From contig NZ_JANHKP010000003.1 in assembly GCF_024497955.1 (NCBI RefSeq), forward strand, positions 310,001 through 374,000: 64,000 nucleotides of DNA, written 5' to 3'. The notes under the pieces are model-generated. The model was given only the letters and a program-made list of their open reading frames with translations. It ran no database searches and was not told where the DNA came from. The position numbers were made by a program, and so were the translations under genes. The DNA comes from Streptomyces sp. C10-9-1. Its GTDB lineage: Bacteria; Actinomycetota; Actinomycetes; Streptomycetales; Streptomycetaceae. Positions 8,306 to 16,153 of the stretch are shown here, piece by piece (position 1 is the first letter of the stretch; every line of letters starts with the position of its first letter).

Positions 8306-9412
8306 TCAGGTGCGCTCGACCTCCGCCATGAGCAGGCGGAGGGTCAGGGAGTGCTTCTCCGGGGGCAGGGCGTCCAGGGCCGTGCGCGCATGGGCGGACC
8401 CGCCGGACGGGTCACCGGAGCGCGTCAGCATGAGACCCCGGTGCATCTCCAGATGGGTGGCGAAGCGGGGCAGCGAGGACGGCAGTTCGGCCCGGGCCGC
8501 GTCCTGCGCCGCGACGGCCGTCGCCTCGTCCCCCAGTCTGGCGGCGAGCAGGGAGACGAAGACGTTCACCCGCCACCACGGGACGGCGTAGTCCGACGTC
8601 TGCTCGTGCGATCCGGCCCTGTCGAAGACGTGCCACCCCTCGGTGAGCAGCCTCCGGGCCGTGGCGCGGTCGCCCCGGACCGCCGCCGCGTGGGCCTTCC
8701 CGAAGACGGCGTTGAGGAGTCCGAGCGACGGCCGGTCGCTGATGGCCATGGCCTGATCGGCCAGCACGTCCGCCACGCCGAGCGCTGCACCCTCGTACCC
8801 GAGTGCGATGGCGGCCCGCCCCCGGACCCAGACGCGTGTGTCGTCGTCGCCGGACTCGTCGGCCGCCTGCGCCGCCATCCGGTACCAGTGGACGGCCCTG
8901 GCTCCGTCGGACCCCGGGAATGTCTTCGCGTAGAGAGTCATCAGCCTCGCCGCGACGGACCACAACCGGGGGTTGTCGAGCTGCTGCTGGACGGCGACCA
9001 GCTCCGCGCTGACGCGTCGCTGGATGTCGGCGGCGCCGAGGCTCATGTACTCGGTTCCGTAGGTGGCCAGTTTGGCTTCCCAGGCGTCGGCCGTGGGCCC
9101 CCCGGACAGCCGGGAGGCGAAACCCGCGCTGAGGAGGTCGGAGGCGACGACCGGGGCTATGGCCGCCCCGGCGACATCCGTGAGGAACGCGCGTCGGTCC
9201 ACTTGACCCTCCAGGACGGCTAGGGGAACGTCGAGCGTGGCGGACAGTGCGGCGAGGTAGAACGGCCCGGGCCTCACCCTGGAACGCTCCCAGTTGCTCA
9301 CGTACTCCCGTGTCAGCGTCGTGCCGTACACCGCGTTGACCGCTGACGCCAACCGCCCCTGGCTCCATCCGCGAGCCCTGCGGAGATCCCTGATCAGCTC
9401 CCCGAGTTCCAT
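8306..9412 (-). CDS. XRE-family regulator with TPR-like C-terminal domain
   Basis: 368 aa. Residues 1-70 form a Cro/C1-type helix-turn-helix (LIRDLRRARGWSQGRLASAV, then TREYVSNWERSRVRPG). The stretch AFLTDVAGAAIAPVV follows, and the remaining 280 residues are repeating Ala/Leu helices of the type seen in TPR regulators that bind peptides or partner proteins. Start MELGELIRD was chosen because the HTH begins at once; the upstream extension lacks coding signal. Streptomyces has many such regulators, usually beside small proteins they control; two tiny genes start on the opposite strand 138 bp away. Confidence 0.85.
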   Translation of the reverse strand: MELGELIRDLRRARGWSQGRLASAVNAVYGTTLTREYVSNWERSRVRPGPFYLAALSATLDVPLAVLEGQVDRRAFLTDVAGAAIAPVVASDLLSAGFASRLSGGPTADAWEAKLATYGTEYMSLGAADIQRRVSAELVAVQQQLDNPRLWSVAARLMTLYAKTFPGSDGARAVHWYRMAAQAADESGDDDTRVWVRGRAAIALGYEGAALGVADVLADQAMAISDRPSLGLLNAVFGKAHAAAVRGDRATARRLLTEGWHVFDRAGSHEQTSDYAVPWWRVNVFVSLLAARLGDEATAVAAQDAARAELPSSLPRFATHLEMHRGLMLTRSGDPSGGSAHARTALDALPPEKHSLTLRLLMAEVERT

Positions 9413-9549
9413 GGGATCAGCCTGCCACCGCGATGCCGTACGGCGGAGACCCTTCGGCCCCTTCACCGGGCATTGCCACTAGGGATCGCACTGGGCCGCG
9501 GACCGCGCCAGGGGAAGGATCGCCGTACCGACAGAGAGGACGGCGAAAC

Positions 9550-9741
9550 ATGGCGACCGGAGACACCACCGACGCACGCCGGTGGGAGTACACGACCTAC
9601 GCACCGAAGGGTGAGCGGTGCTCCGCGTGCCTGCGGCCGATCCGGTCGCTGGAGCGAGTGCACCGGGCCGCGACGCCCGGGCCTCCGGGCCCGGCCGCGG
9701 CCGTCTACCGCCACACCGCCTGCCCGGCGGAGGACGGGTGA
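9550..9741 (+). CDS. Small protein with Cys/His metal-like motif
   Basis: 63 aa. ATG is preceded by GAGAGGA at a workable distance. The motif C-S-A-C followed 30 or so residues later by H-T-A-C suggests a single zinc-binding site. It lies divergently from the XRE-TPR regulator and overlaps the next small gene by GTGA, so the two would be translationally coupled. I do not recognise the family. A role as a partner or target of the XRE regulator is inference from context. Confidence 0.55.
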   Translation: MATGDTTDARRWEYTTYAPKGERCSACLRPIRSLERVHRAATPGPPGPAAAVYRHTACPAEDG

Positions 9742-9917
9742 ACTCCCGGGCGGCGGAAGGAAGGACCCTTCTCACGCTGCGCGTCTCCCGCGACGGCGGC
9801 CGCACCTACGGCCCCCCGCGCACGGTGACCGGCGCCGACACCCTGCCCCCGCTCCTCACGGCCACCTGGCCCCCCTGCCGGTGCCCCCGCTGCCGCCGCG
9901 GAGGGCGGCGGCCCTGA
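9738..9917 (+). CDS. Small protein, partner of the preceding gene
   Basis: 59 aa from a GTG that overlaps the previous stop (GTGA). It contains LLTLRVSRDGGRTYGPPRTV and ends with a Cys-rich basic stretch CRCPRC. Third codon positions are almost all G or C, supporting coding. No known family is recognised. It ends just before a strong hairpin that would terminate this two-gene unit. Confidence 0.5.
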   Translation: MNSRAAEGRTLLTLRVSRDGGRTYGPPRTVTGADTLPPLLTATWPPCRCPRCRRGGRRP

Positions 9918-9930
9918 CGGGTGCGCCGAG

Positions 9931-9955
9931 CCCGGGCCCGCCGTGCGGGCCCGGG
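9931..9955. terminator. Bidirectional terminator hairpin
   Basis: A perfect 11-bp stem CCCGGGCCCGC / GCGGGCCCGGG with a CGT loop lies between two converging gene pairs, 9550-9917 on the plus strand and 9964-10601 on the minus strand. Confidence 0.65.
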
Positions 9956-9963
9956 GTGCGACG

Positions 9964-10257
9964 TCACCCGGAGAGGTGACGCTCCACGGTCTCCACCTTG
10001 GAGGTGAGCCCGTCGGTGACGCCCGGGCGGATGTCGGCCTTCAGCACCAGGGAGACGCGCGGGGCGCGGGCCTCGACGGCGGCGACGGCGCGCCGGACGA
10101 CGTCCATCACCTCGTCCCACTCGCCCTCCACGGAGGTGAACATCGCGTCCGTGCGGTGCGGCAGGCCGGAGGCGCGGACGACCCGCACGGCGTCGGCCAC
10201 GTACGCGCCGACGTCCTCGCCCACCCCGAGGGGCGTGACGGAGAAGGCGACGATCAC
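9964..10257 (-). CDS. MTH1187/YkoF-like thiamine-binding family protein
   Basis: 97 aa from a GTG that overlaps the stop of the DUF3817 gene (GTGA). The sequence [20 protein letters not shown] and the later [10 protein letters not shown] fit the small MTH1187 family, a ferredoxin-like fold related to the thiamine-binding YkoF domain. The exact ligand in Streptomyces is not established. Tight coupling with the DUF3817 membrane protein suggests they act together or are made in fixed ratio. Confidence 0.75.
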   Translation of the reverse strand: MIVAFSVTPLGVGEDVGAYVADAVRVVRASGLPHRTDAMFTSVEGEWDEVMDVVRRAVAAVEARAPRVSLVLKADIRPGVTDGLTSKVETVERHLSG

Positions 10258-10601
10258 GCGGCGTTCACCGTGCCCTCGCGGCGGGCGCGGGAGGCGATGA
10301 CCGCGGCGTCCGCCTCGCGCTTGAGCCTGCGGTCGGCGTAGAAGCCGCCGAACGGGATCACGGAGGCGGCGAAGTAGAGCGCGGCCGTCTTCAGGTCCCA
10401 CTTGGTGCGGTTCCAGGCGTCCAGCCAGAACAGGACGTACAGGACGAAGAGGATGCCGTGGATCGCGCCCATGACCGGGACCGCGTTGAACTCCGTGGTG
10501 CGCTTGAGGACCGAGCACACCAGGAGCAGGAGGAAGGAGACGGCCTCGGGGGCCGATACCAGGCGGAGGCGGTGGAGGGACGAGGCGGTCTTGATGTCCA
10601 C
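10254..10601 (-). CDS. DUF3817 family small membrane protein (second paralogue)
   Basis: 115 aa from GTG at 10601. Three membrane helices: [16 protein letters not shown], the H-bearing [19 protein letters not shown], and a third beginning [16 protein letters not shown]. It has the same plan as the gene at 5000-5332, with a longer basic C-terminus ([14 protein letters not shown]). It overlaps the thiamine-binding-like gene by GTGA. Function unknown. Confidence 0.75.
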   Translation of the reverse strand: MDIKTASSLHRLRLVSAPEAVSFLLLLVCSVLKRTTEFNAVPVMGAIHGILFVLYVLFWLDAWNRTKWDLKTAALYFAASVIPFGGFYADRRLKREADAAVIASRARREGTVNAA

Positions 10602-10771
10602 GTGAGGCACCTTCGACGTCGGGGGTGGGCATGGCGGGGCAGGGCGATCTTGTGAATCGATGCACAAGCGCCCGGACCATTGTGGCAGTCCACTTTGCCA
10701 AGCCTTTGTCAGGGTCCGGATCCTCCCTGAGGACCCTGTTCCGGCCCCGTGTCTGCCGCTACCTTCCTTCC

Positions 10772-11410
10772 GTGGCAATGTTCCGACTGCAAGGCAGCAA
10801 GGTGCTGGCCGTCGACATGACGGGCGACAGCGTCAAGGCGAAGAACGGCTCGATGGTGGCCTACGAGGGCCAGATGGCCTTCAAGAAGATGACCGGCGGG
10901 GGCGAGGGCCTGCGCGGCATGGTCACCCGGCGGCTCACCGGCGAGCAGATGACGGTGATGGAGGTGAGGGGGCAGGGCACCTGCTACTTCGCCGACCGCG
11001 CGAGCGAGATCAACCTGGTGCGGCTGACCGGCGACACCCTCCACGTGGAGGCGGGCAACCTGCTGTGCACCGACGGCGGCCTGCGCACGGGCACCACCTT
11101 CACCGGGTTGCGCGGCGCCTCCCAGGGCACCGGCCTGTTCACCACCACGGTGGAGGGCACCGGTCAGGTCGCGATGATGTCCGACGGGCCGGCGGTGGTG
11201 CTGCGGGTCACGCCCCAGTACCCGCTGTCGGTCGACCCCGGCGCCTACATCGCGCACCAGGGGAACCTGCGCCAGGACCTCCAGTCGGGCGTGACCTTCC
11301 GCACGTTCCTCGGCGAGGGCGGCGGCGAGGCCTTCCAGATCCGCTTCGAGGGCGACGGCCTGGTGTACGTCCAGCCCAGCGAGCGCACCACTGCGGGAGG
11401 GGACCTCTGA
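10772..11410 (+). CDS. AIM24 family protein 1
   Basis: 212 aa if read from GTG 10772, 210 from ATG 10778. No ribosome site precedes either, but TACCTT at 10760-10765 could be a -10 box placing the transcript start on the GTG, so the message may be leaderless. The fold is the all-beta AIM24 domain (pfam PF01987), shown by repeated G-x-G turns such as TGLFTTTVEGTGQVA and GEAFQIRFEGDGLVYVQ. AIM24 was named from yeast mitochondria; its bacterial role is unknown. It is first of three consecutive AIM24 paralogues with touching stop and start codons. Confidence 0.85.
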   Translation: MAMFRLQGSKVLAVDMTGDSVKAKNGSMVAYEGQMAFKKMTGGGEGLRGMVTRRLTGEQMTVMEVRGQGTCYFADRASEINLVRLTGDTLHVEAGNLLCTDGGLRTGTTFTGLRGASQGTGLFTTTVEGTGQVAMMSDGPAVVLRVTPQYPLSVDPGAYIAHQGNLRQDLQSGVTFRTFLGEGGGEAFQIRFEGDGLVYVQPSERTTAGGDL

Positions 11411-12060
11411 TGCCGTTCCGCGAGGTCAACTCCAAGATGGTCGAGGCGGCCGTCAGCCCCGGGCAGAAGCTGTTCTCCCAGCGCGGCGCGATGCTCGCCT
11501 ACCGGGGGGACGTCTCCTTCACGCCCAACATCCAGGGCGGCCAGGGCGGCGTGATGTCGATGATCGGCCGGCGGGTGGCGGGCGAGGCCACGCCGCTGAT
11601 GACGGTCGAGGGCAGCGGCACGGTGATGTTCGGCCACGGCGGGCACCACATCCAGGTGATCCAGCTGAGCGGGGACACGCTCTGCGTGGAGGCGGACCGC
11701 CTGCTGGCCTTCGACGGGACCCTCACCCAGGGGACCCTGTTCCTGGGCGCCCAGGGCGGGGTCATGGGCATGGTCCGGGGCCAGGTCACCGGGCAGGGGC
11801 TGTTCACCACCACGCTGAAGGGCCACGGCGCGGTCGCGGTGATGGCCCACGGCGGGGTGATCGAGCTGCCGATCACCCCGGGCAGGCCGGTGCACGTCGA
11901 CCCGCAGGCCTACGTGGCCCATCACGGCGACGTGCGCAACAAGCTCTCCACCGCGCTCGGCTGGCGCGACATGGTGGGGCGCGGTTCCGGCGAGGCGTTC
12001 CAGCTGGAGCTCAGCGGGAGCGGTGCCGTGTACGTCCAGGCATCGGAGGAGAAGCTGTGA
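11410..12060 (+). CDS. AIM24 family protein 2
   Basis: 216 aa. The ATG shares one base with the stop of the first paralogue (TGATG), so translation is coupled. The same beta repeats appear: TGQGLFTTTLKGHGAVAV and GEAFQLELSGSGAVYVQ. A Gly/Met-rich loop, QGGQGGVMSMIG, replaces the region around GGGEGLRGMV in protein 1. No signal peptide or membrane helix is seen, so all three are probably cytoplasmic or peripheral. Biochemical function unknown. Confidence 0.85.
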   Translation: MPFREVNSKMVEAAVSPGQKLFSQRGAMLAYRGDVSFTPNIQGGQGGVMSMIGRRVAGEATPLMTVEGSGTVMFGHGGHHIQVIQLSGDTLCVEADRLLAFDGTLTQGTLFLGAQGGVMGMVRGQVTGQGLFTTTLKGHGAVAVMAHGGVIELPITPGRPVHVDPQAYVAHHGDVRNKLSTALGWRDMVGRGSGEAFQLELSGSGAVYVQASEEKL

Positions 12061-12842
12061 TGAGCACGCCCGTCGTCCACGACCCCACCACGCTGCCGAG
12101 CGACGACAACGTCGACTCCTACACCTTCTGCGTCGAGCTCAAGGGGAGCCCCTGGTTCCTGCAGAAGGGCAAGATGATCGCCTACTACGGGAGCATCGAG
12201 TTCAACGGGATCGGCCACGGCCGCCTGGACCGGCTGCTGCGGACCTCCTTCCACTCCCCGCTGCACGCGGGCGACTGGGTGGTGGCCGAGGGCAGCGGGA
12301 AGATGCTGCTGGCGGACCGGGCCTTCGACGTGAACTCCTTCGACCTCGACGAGGGGAACCTGACGATCCGGGCGGGCAACCTGCTCGCCTACCAGCCCTC
12401 CCTGTCGCTGAAGCAGTCGATCGTGCCGGGGTTCCTGACCCTGATCGGGACCGGCAAGTTCGTCGCGGCCTCCAACGGCCCGGTGGTGTTCATGGAGCCG
12501 CCGCTGCGGGTGGACCCCCAGGCGCTGGTGGGCTGGGCGGACTGCCCGTCGCCGTGCCACCACTACGACCACGGCTACATGTCCGGCATCCTGGGCGGCC
12601 TGCGGTCGCTCACGGGCATCGGCGGGACCTCCGGCGAGGAGCACCAGTTCGAGTTCGTGGGCGCCGGCACGGTCCTGCTCCAGTCGACGGAGTTGCTGAT
12701 GGCGGAGCAGCCGACAGGGGCCATAGGGGGAGAACCGGGCGTTCCGGGTGGCCACGGGTTCCCGGGAGGGGCTGGTCAGCAGGGTTCCGTACCGCGCCTT
12801 CCCGGCCAGCTCGGGGACCTCCAGCGCCGCTTCGGCCTGTGA
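12060..12842 (+). CDS. AIM24 family protein 3, with Gly/Pro-rich tail
   Basis: 260 aa from the ATG at 12060, again in a TGATG overlap; a GTG at 12057 is in frame. It is more diverged than the first two: PWFLQKGKMIAYYGSIEF begins the domain, and a loop with DCPSPCHHYDHGY carries two Cys and three His in 13 residues, a possible metal site absent from the other two. The AIM24 domain ends near residue 215 and a flexible Gly/Pro-rich tail with GVPG and GFPG follows. Three different paralogues in fixed order suggest a heteromeric complex, which is inference. Confidence 0.8.
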   Translation: MSTPVVHDPTTLPSDDNVDSYTFCVELKGSPWFLQKGKMIAYYGSIEFNGIGHGRLDRLLRTSFHSPLHAGDWVVAEGSGKMLLADRAFDVNSFDLDEGNLTIRAGNLLAYQPSLSLKQSIVPGFLTLIGTGKFVAASNGPVVFMEPPLRVDPQALVGWADCPSPCHHYDHGYMSGILGGLRSLTGIGGTSGEEHQFEFVGAGTVLLQSTELLMAEQPTGAIGGEPGVPGGHGFPGGAGQQGSVPRLPGQLGDLQRRFGL

Positions 12843-12966
12843 GCGGTAGTCTGCGGAGTGTGACGTCGAACGTCTGCACCCCTGGCGACGTGGCCGGTGA
12901 GAGGGTGCCGGACGCCACATTCAGGGACTTCGTCCATTTTTCAACTTCTTAGGATAGTATCGCTCT

Positions 12967-13443
12967 ATGGAGACCGAGACGGCCACCCCCTGGCTGACCG
13001 ACGACGAGCAGTGCGCCTGGCGCACCCATCTGGAAGTCAACAAGCTGTTGATGCACCAGCTCGAAAAGGACCTCCAGCCGTTCGGCCTGACCAACAACGA
13101 CTACGAGATCCTGGTCAACCTCTCGGAGTCCGAGGGCCGCCGGATGCGCATGAGCGACCTCGCCGCGGCGACGCTCCAGTCCAAGAGCCGGCTCTCGCAC
13201 CAGATCACCCGCATGGAGAACTCCGGCCTGGTCCGCCGCGAGCACTGCGAGTCCGACCGCCGGGGCCTGTACGCCGTCCTCACCGACGACGGCGTCGCCA
13301 CCATGCAGAAGGTCGCACCGCACCATGTGGCCTCCGTGCGGCAGCACTTCATCGACCTGCTGGGGCCCGGCTCCCTCGACGAGCTGCGCGCCGCGCTCAC
13401 GCCCGTCGCCGAGCACCTGCGCGGCAGCCGCGGCAGGCTCTGA
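12967..13443 (+). CDS. MarR family transcriptional regulator
   Basis: 158 aa. Winged helix: MSDLAAATLQSKSRLSHQIT is the recognition region and RREHCESDRRGLYAVLTDDG the wing. Cys residues at the wing (EHCESD) and near the N-terminus (EQCAW) could allow redox sensing, though this is not shown. TAGTAT at 12955-12960 lies 6 bp before the ATG, so a leaderless transcript is likely; AGGA at 12951 is too far for a normal ribosome site. It stands alone between the AIM24 operon and a convergent two-component system. Confidence 0.85.
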   Translation: METETATPWLTDDEQCAWRTHLEVNKLLMHQLEKDLQPFGLTNNDYEILVNLSESEGRRMRMSDLAAATLQSKSRLSHQITRMENSGLVRREHCESDRRGLYAVLTDDGVATMQKVAPHHVASVRQHFIDLLGPGSLDELRAALTPVAEHLRGSRGRL

Positions 13444-13448
13444 ACCGG

Positions 13449-13475
13449 CGGCGGCCCGCCCGGAGCGGGCCGCCG
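13449..13475. terminator. Bidirectional terminator hairpin
   Basis: A perfect 11-bp stem CGGCGGCCCGC / GCGGGCCGCCG with a CCGGA loop lies between the converging marR-like gene and sensor kinase gene. Confidence 0.7.
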
Positions 13476-13514
13476 GCCGCGCCGCCGCGGCGGGGGCGCG
13501 CCCCCGGGCCCGCC

Positions 13515-14945
13515 TCAGCCGCCGTGCGGCACCGCGCCGCGGCGGCCCGCCGGCAGCCGCAGCTCGAAGCGCGCCCCGCCCAGCGGGGAGTCCGCGACGG
13601 ACAGCGCCCCGCCGTGGCGGCGGGCCACGTCCCGGGCGATCGCCAGCCCCAGTCCGGCTCCGCCCTCGTCCCGGCTGCGCGCGTCGTCCAGGCGCACGAA
13701 CCGCTCGAAGATCCGCTCCCGCTCCCCCGGCGGCACCCCGTCTCCGTCGTCCTCCACCACCACCGCGACTCCCCCGCCGCGCACCGGGCGCACCGAGAGG
13801 CGGACCACGTGCTCGGCGTGGCGCTGGGCGTTGTCCAGCAGATTGCCCACCACCCGCGCCAGCTGCGAGCGGGAGCCCTCGGCCTCCGTGCCGTCCGGGG
13901 CGTCCACCTCGACGGGCACCCGGCCCCCCGGGCGGGCCGCGGCCGTCTCCCGGACCATCTCCGCCACGTCGAAGCGGGTCCGTCCGGGCCGCTCCCCCGC
14001 GTCCAGCCGCGCCAGCAGCAGGAGGTCGGCGGCCAGTTGCTGCAGGCGGACGGTGTCCTCCACCGCCCCCGGCACGTCCAGGAGCCCGGGGTGCGCGGCG
14101 CCCACCTCCAGCTGCGTCCGCAGCGAGGCGATGGGGCTGCGCAACTCGTGCGAGGCGTCCGCCACGAAGCGCCGCTGGCGCTCCACCGAGGCCTTAAGCG
14201 CGGCCAGCGTCTCGTTGGTGGTGCGCGCGAGGCGGGCCACCTCGTCGCGGGAGGCGGGCTCCGGCACCCGGCGGGACAGGTCCTCGGAGGCGGTGATCGC
14301 CGCCATCTCCCGGCGGATCCCCTCCACCGGGCGCAGCGCCCGCCGGGTCACCAGCCAGGTCACGGAGCCCACCACGACCAGCAGCACCGGCAGACCCACC
14401 AGCATCGTGTCGCGCACCGTGTCCACCGCGTCCTGCTCGGTGGTCAGCGGCGCCCCCGCGTGCACCGTGTACGTCCTGCGGTCGCCCGCGGTCACGAGCA
14501 CGGCGGCGAAGCGGTAGTCGGCGCTGTCCCCGTCCACGGTCGCCCGGCCCGAGGTGAAGCGCGGCTCCTCGGTGGAGACCTCGCCCCGGGCGGGGTCGTC
14601 ATCGTCGTCGTCCCCGTCCCCGACCGGGGGCAGCGGGCGGGCGCGCACCTGGGTGCTGGAGGTGCCGGAGACCGCCTCCAGCTGGTCGCTCACCGCCACC
14701 ACCCGGCCGTCGGCGGCCACCACCTGCACCGGGCGCTCCTCCTCGTCCGGCAGCTCCAGCCGGTCGGGCGGCACGTCCAGCGCGATCTGCGAGGCGACCT
14801 CGCGGGCCGCGACCTCGGCCTGGAGGTCGGTCTGGTCGATGAGGTTCTGCCGCAGCACCAGCAGGACCGCCGCCCCCGCGGCGACCAGGGCGACGGCGAC
14901 GACCAGGGTGGCGCCCAGGGCGGCCCGCGCCCGGACCGACCTCAC
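13515..14945 (-). CDS. Two-component sensor histidine kinase (OmpR/EnvZ-type partner)
   Basis: 476 aa from a GTG overlapping the regulator's stop (GTGA). Layout: membrane helix 1 about residues 9-30, an extracytoplasmic sensor region of about 135 residues with a striking run of six Asp, membrane helix 2 (GLPVLLVVVGSVTWLV), HAMP linker, dimerisation helix with the phosphorylated His in DASHELRSP, and an ATPase domain with NLLDNAQRHA (N box) and GGAGLGLAIARD (G box). The acidic run might bind metal ions or a cationic signal. It pairs with the regulator at 14942-15607 and neighbours a secreted PepSY protein. Confidence 0.92.
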   Translation of the reverse strand: MRSVRARAALGATLVVAVALVAAGAAVLLVLRQNLIDQTDLQAEVAAREVASQIALDVPPDRLELPDEEERPVQVVAADGRVVAVSDQLEAVSGTSSTQVRARPLPPVGDGDDDDDDPARGEVSTEEPRFTSGRATVDGDSADYRFAAVLVTAGDRRTYTVHAGAPLTTEQDAVDTVRDTMLVGLPVLLVVVGSVTWLVTRRALRPVEGIRREMAAITASEDLSRRVPEPASRDEVARLARTTNETLAALKASVERQRRFVADASHELRSPIASLRTQLEVGAAHPGLLDVPGAVEDTVRLQQLAADLLLLARLDAGERPGRTRFDVAEMVRETAAARPGGRVPVEVDAPDGTEAEGSRSQLARVVGNLLDNAQRHAEHVVRLSVRPVRGGGVAVVVEDDGDGVPPGERERIFERFVRLDDARSRDEGGAGLGLAIARDVARRHGGALSVADSPLGGARFELRLPAGRRGAVPHGG

Positions 14946-15607
14946 GGCGCCGCCACCAGCCGGTAGCCCGCGCCCCGCACGGTCTGGATCCGCCCGGCCC
15001 CCAGCTTGCGGCGCAGGGCCGAGACGTACACCTCCACGATGTTGGGGTCGCCCTCGTAGGCGAAGTCCCAGACGTGCTCCAGGATCTCGGGCTTGCCCAC
15101 GACCTCGCCCGCCCGGCGGGCCAGCTGCTCCAGCACGGCGAACTCCTTGGCCGTCAGGGCCGCCTCCGTCTCGCCGCAGTGGACCCGGCGGGCGGCCGTG
15201 TCCACCCGCAGGTCGCCGACCGCCAGCACGGGGGACGCGCCCGGCCGGGCGCGGCGGCGCAGCAGCGCGCGGACCCGCGCGAGGAGCACCACGTAGGAGA
15301 AGGGCTTGGTGAGGTAGTCGTCGGCACCGGTGTCCAGGCCCTCGGCCTCGTCGTACTCGCCGTCCTTGGCGGTGAGCATCAGGATCGGCACGTCGTGGCC
15401 GGCGGCCCGCAGGGCGGCGCAGACGCGGTAGCCGTTCATGCCGGGGAGCATGATGTCGAGCACGACCAGGTCGTACACGCCCTCGGCGGCGCGGTGCATG
15501 CCCTCGGCCCCGTCGTGGACCACGTCCACGGCGAACCCCTCGGCGGTCAGTCCCGCCGCGAGCGACAGGGCCAGCCGCTTCTCGTCCTCCACGATCAGCA
15601 ACCTCAT
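14942..15607 (-). CDS. OmpR/PhoB-family response regulator
   Basis: 221 aa. The receiver domain, residues 1-115, has the acidic pair VEDE, phospho-acceptor Asp51 (LVVLDIMLPG) and Lys101 (LTKPF). The C-terminal winged helix (residues 130-221) shows EFAVLEQLARRAGEVVGKPEIL and the end RTVRGAGYRL-type pattern (IQTVRGAGYRLV). Such regulators bind phased direct repeats; three CTTCAG repeats lie in its own promoter region. It forms an operon with the kinase and is divergent from the PepSY gene, which is a likely target. Confidence 0.93.
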   Translation of the reverse strand: MRLLIVEDEKRLALSLAAGLTAEGFAVDVVHDGAEGMHRAAEGVYDLVVLDIMLPGMNGYRVCAALRAAGHDVPILMLTAKDGEYDEAEGLDTGADDYLTKPFSYVVLLARVRALLRRRARPGASPVLAVGDLRVDTAARRVHCGETEAALTAKEFAVLEQLARRAGEVVGKPEILEHVWDFAYEGDPNIVEVYVSALRRKLGAGRIQTVRGAGYRLVAAP

Positions 15608-15631
15608 GGGGCAAGGGTCGCAAACCGGCGC

Positions 15632-15668
15632 TGAAGATCCCTTCAGGTGGCTTCAGCGCCGCTTCAGC
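15632..15668. promoter_or_regulatory. Phased CTTCAG repeats, likely response-regulator site
   Basis: CTTCAG occurs at 15642-15647, 15652-15657 and 15663-15668, spaced 10 and 11 bp, one helical turn each; its complement CTGAAG is at 15632-15637. OmpR-family regulators bind as head-to-tail dimers on repeats of this spacing. The site lies 25-60 bp upstream of the regulator gene and about 55-80 bp upstream of the divergent PepSY gene, so one complex could control both. Confidence 0.6.
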
Positions 15669-15723
15669 CGGACGGGGGAAGGGTGGTGAGACGTCAGTCC
15701 GGCCCATCCCCACGGGAGGAACC

Positions 15724-16122
15724 ATGAAGCGCAGCATCGTCCTCGCCACCGCCGCGGCGGCCCTGCTCCTCGGCGGCGGCGCCTACACGGCGGTGGCCGT
15801 GACCTCGGACGACGGACGGCCGGAGCCGTCCCGGCCCTCGGCGGACACCCGCTCGGGGGAGGCGGACAAGCAGCACGGGGGCGACGCGGACGACCGCGCG
15901 GAGCGGGAGGCCCTGCGCGGCGCCGCGGTGGACGTCCGCGAGGCGGTGGGCGCGGCGCTCGCCGCCCATCCGGGCGCGGCCGTCGCCTCCGTCGAGTTCG
16001 ACGAGCGGGACGACGACGGCCCGGCGCACTGGGAGGTCGAGCTCTGGGACGCCGAGGGGCGGGAGCTGGAGGTCACGGTGGACGCCCGCTCCGCCGAGAC
16101 GGCCTCGCGGACCGGGGACTGA
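15724..16122 (+). CDS. Secreted or membrane-anchored PepSY domain protein
   Basis: 132 aa with a strong GGAGG ribosome site. The N-terminus (MKRSIV, then AAAALLLGGGAYTAVAV) is a signal peptide or anchor; a charged, low-complexity linker follows. Residues 62-130 resemble a PepSY domain: VREAVGAALAAHPGAAVASVEF, then HWEVELWDAEGRELEVTVDA. PepSY domains are thought to inhibit proteases or to sense extracytoplasmic conditions. Small PepSY proteins beside a sensor kinase with an extracellular domain may modulate it; this is inference from context. Confidence 0.75.
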   Translation: MKRSIVLATAAAALLLGGGAYTAVAVTSDDGRPEPSRPSADTRSGEADKQHGGDADDRAEREALRGAAVDVREAVGAALAAHPGAAVASVEFDERDDDGPAHWEVELWDAEGRELEVTVDARSAETASRTGD

Positions 16123-16153
16123 GCGGCCCCGGCCGCCGCCCCCGGTCCGGGGC

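Noticed and set aside
13515..15749. 744-codon frame suggesting a fused regulator-kinase protein
   Set aside because: The regulator is encoded in a different frame and ends with a GTGA overlap to the kinase; the upstream part of this frame is a shadow.
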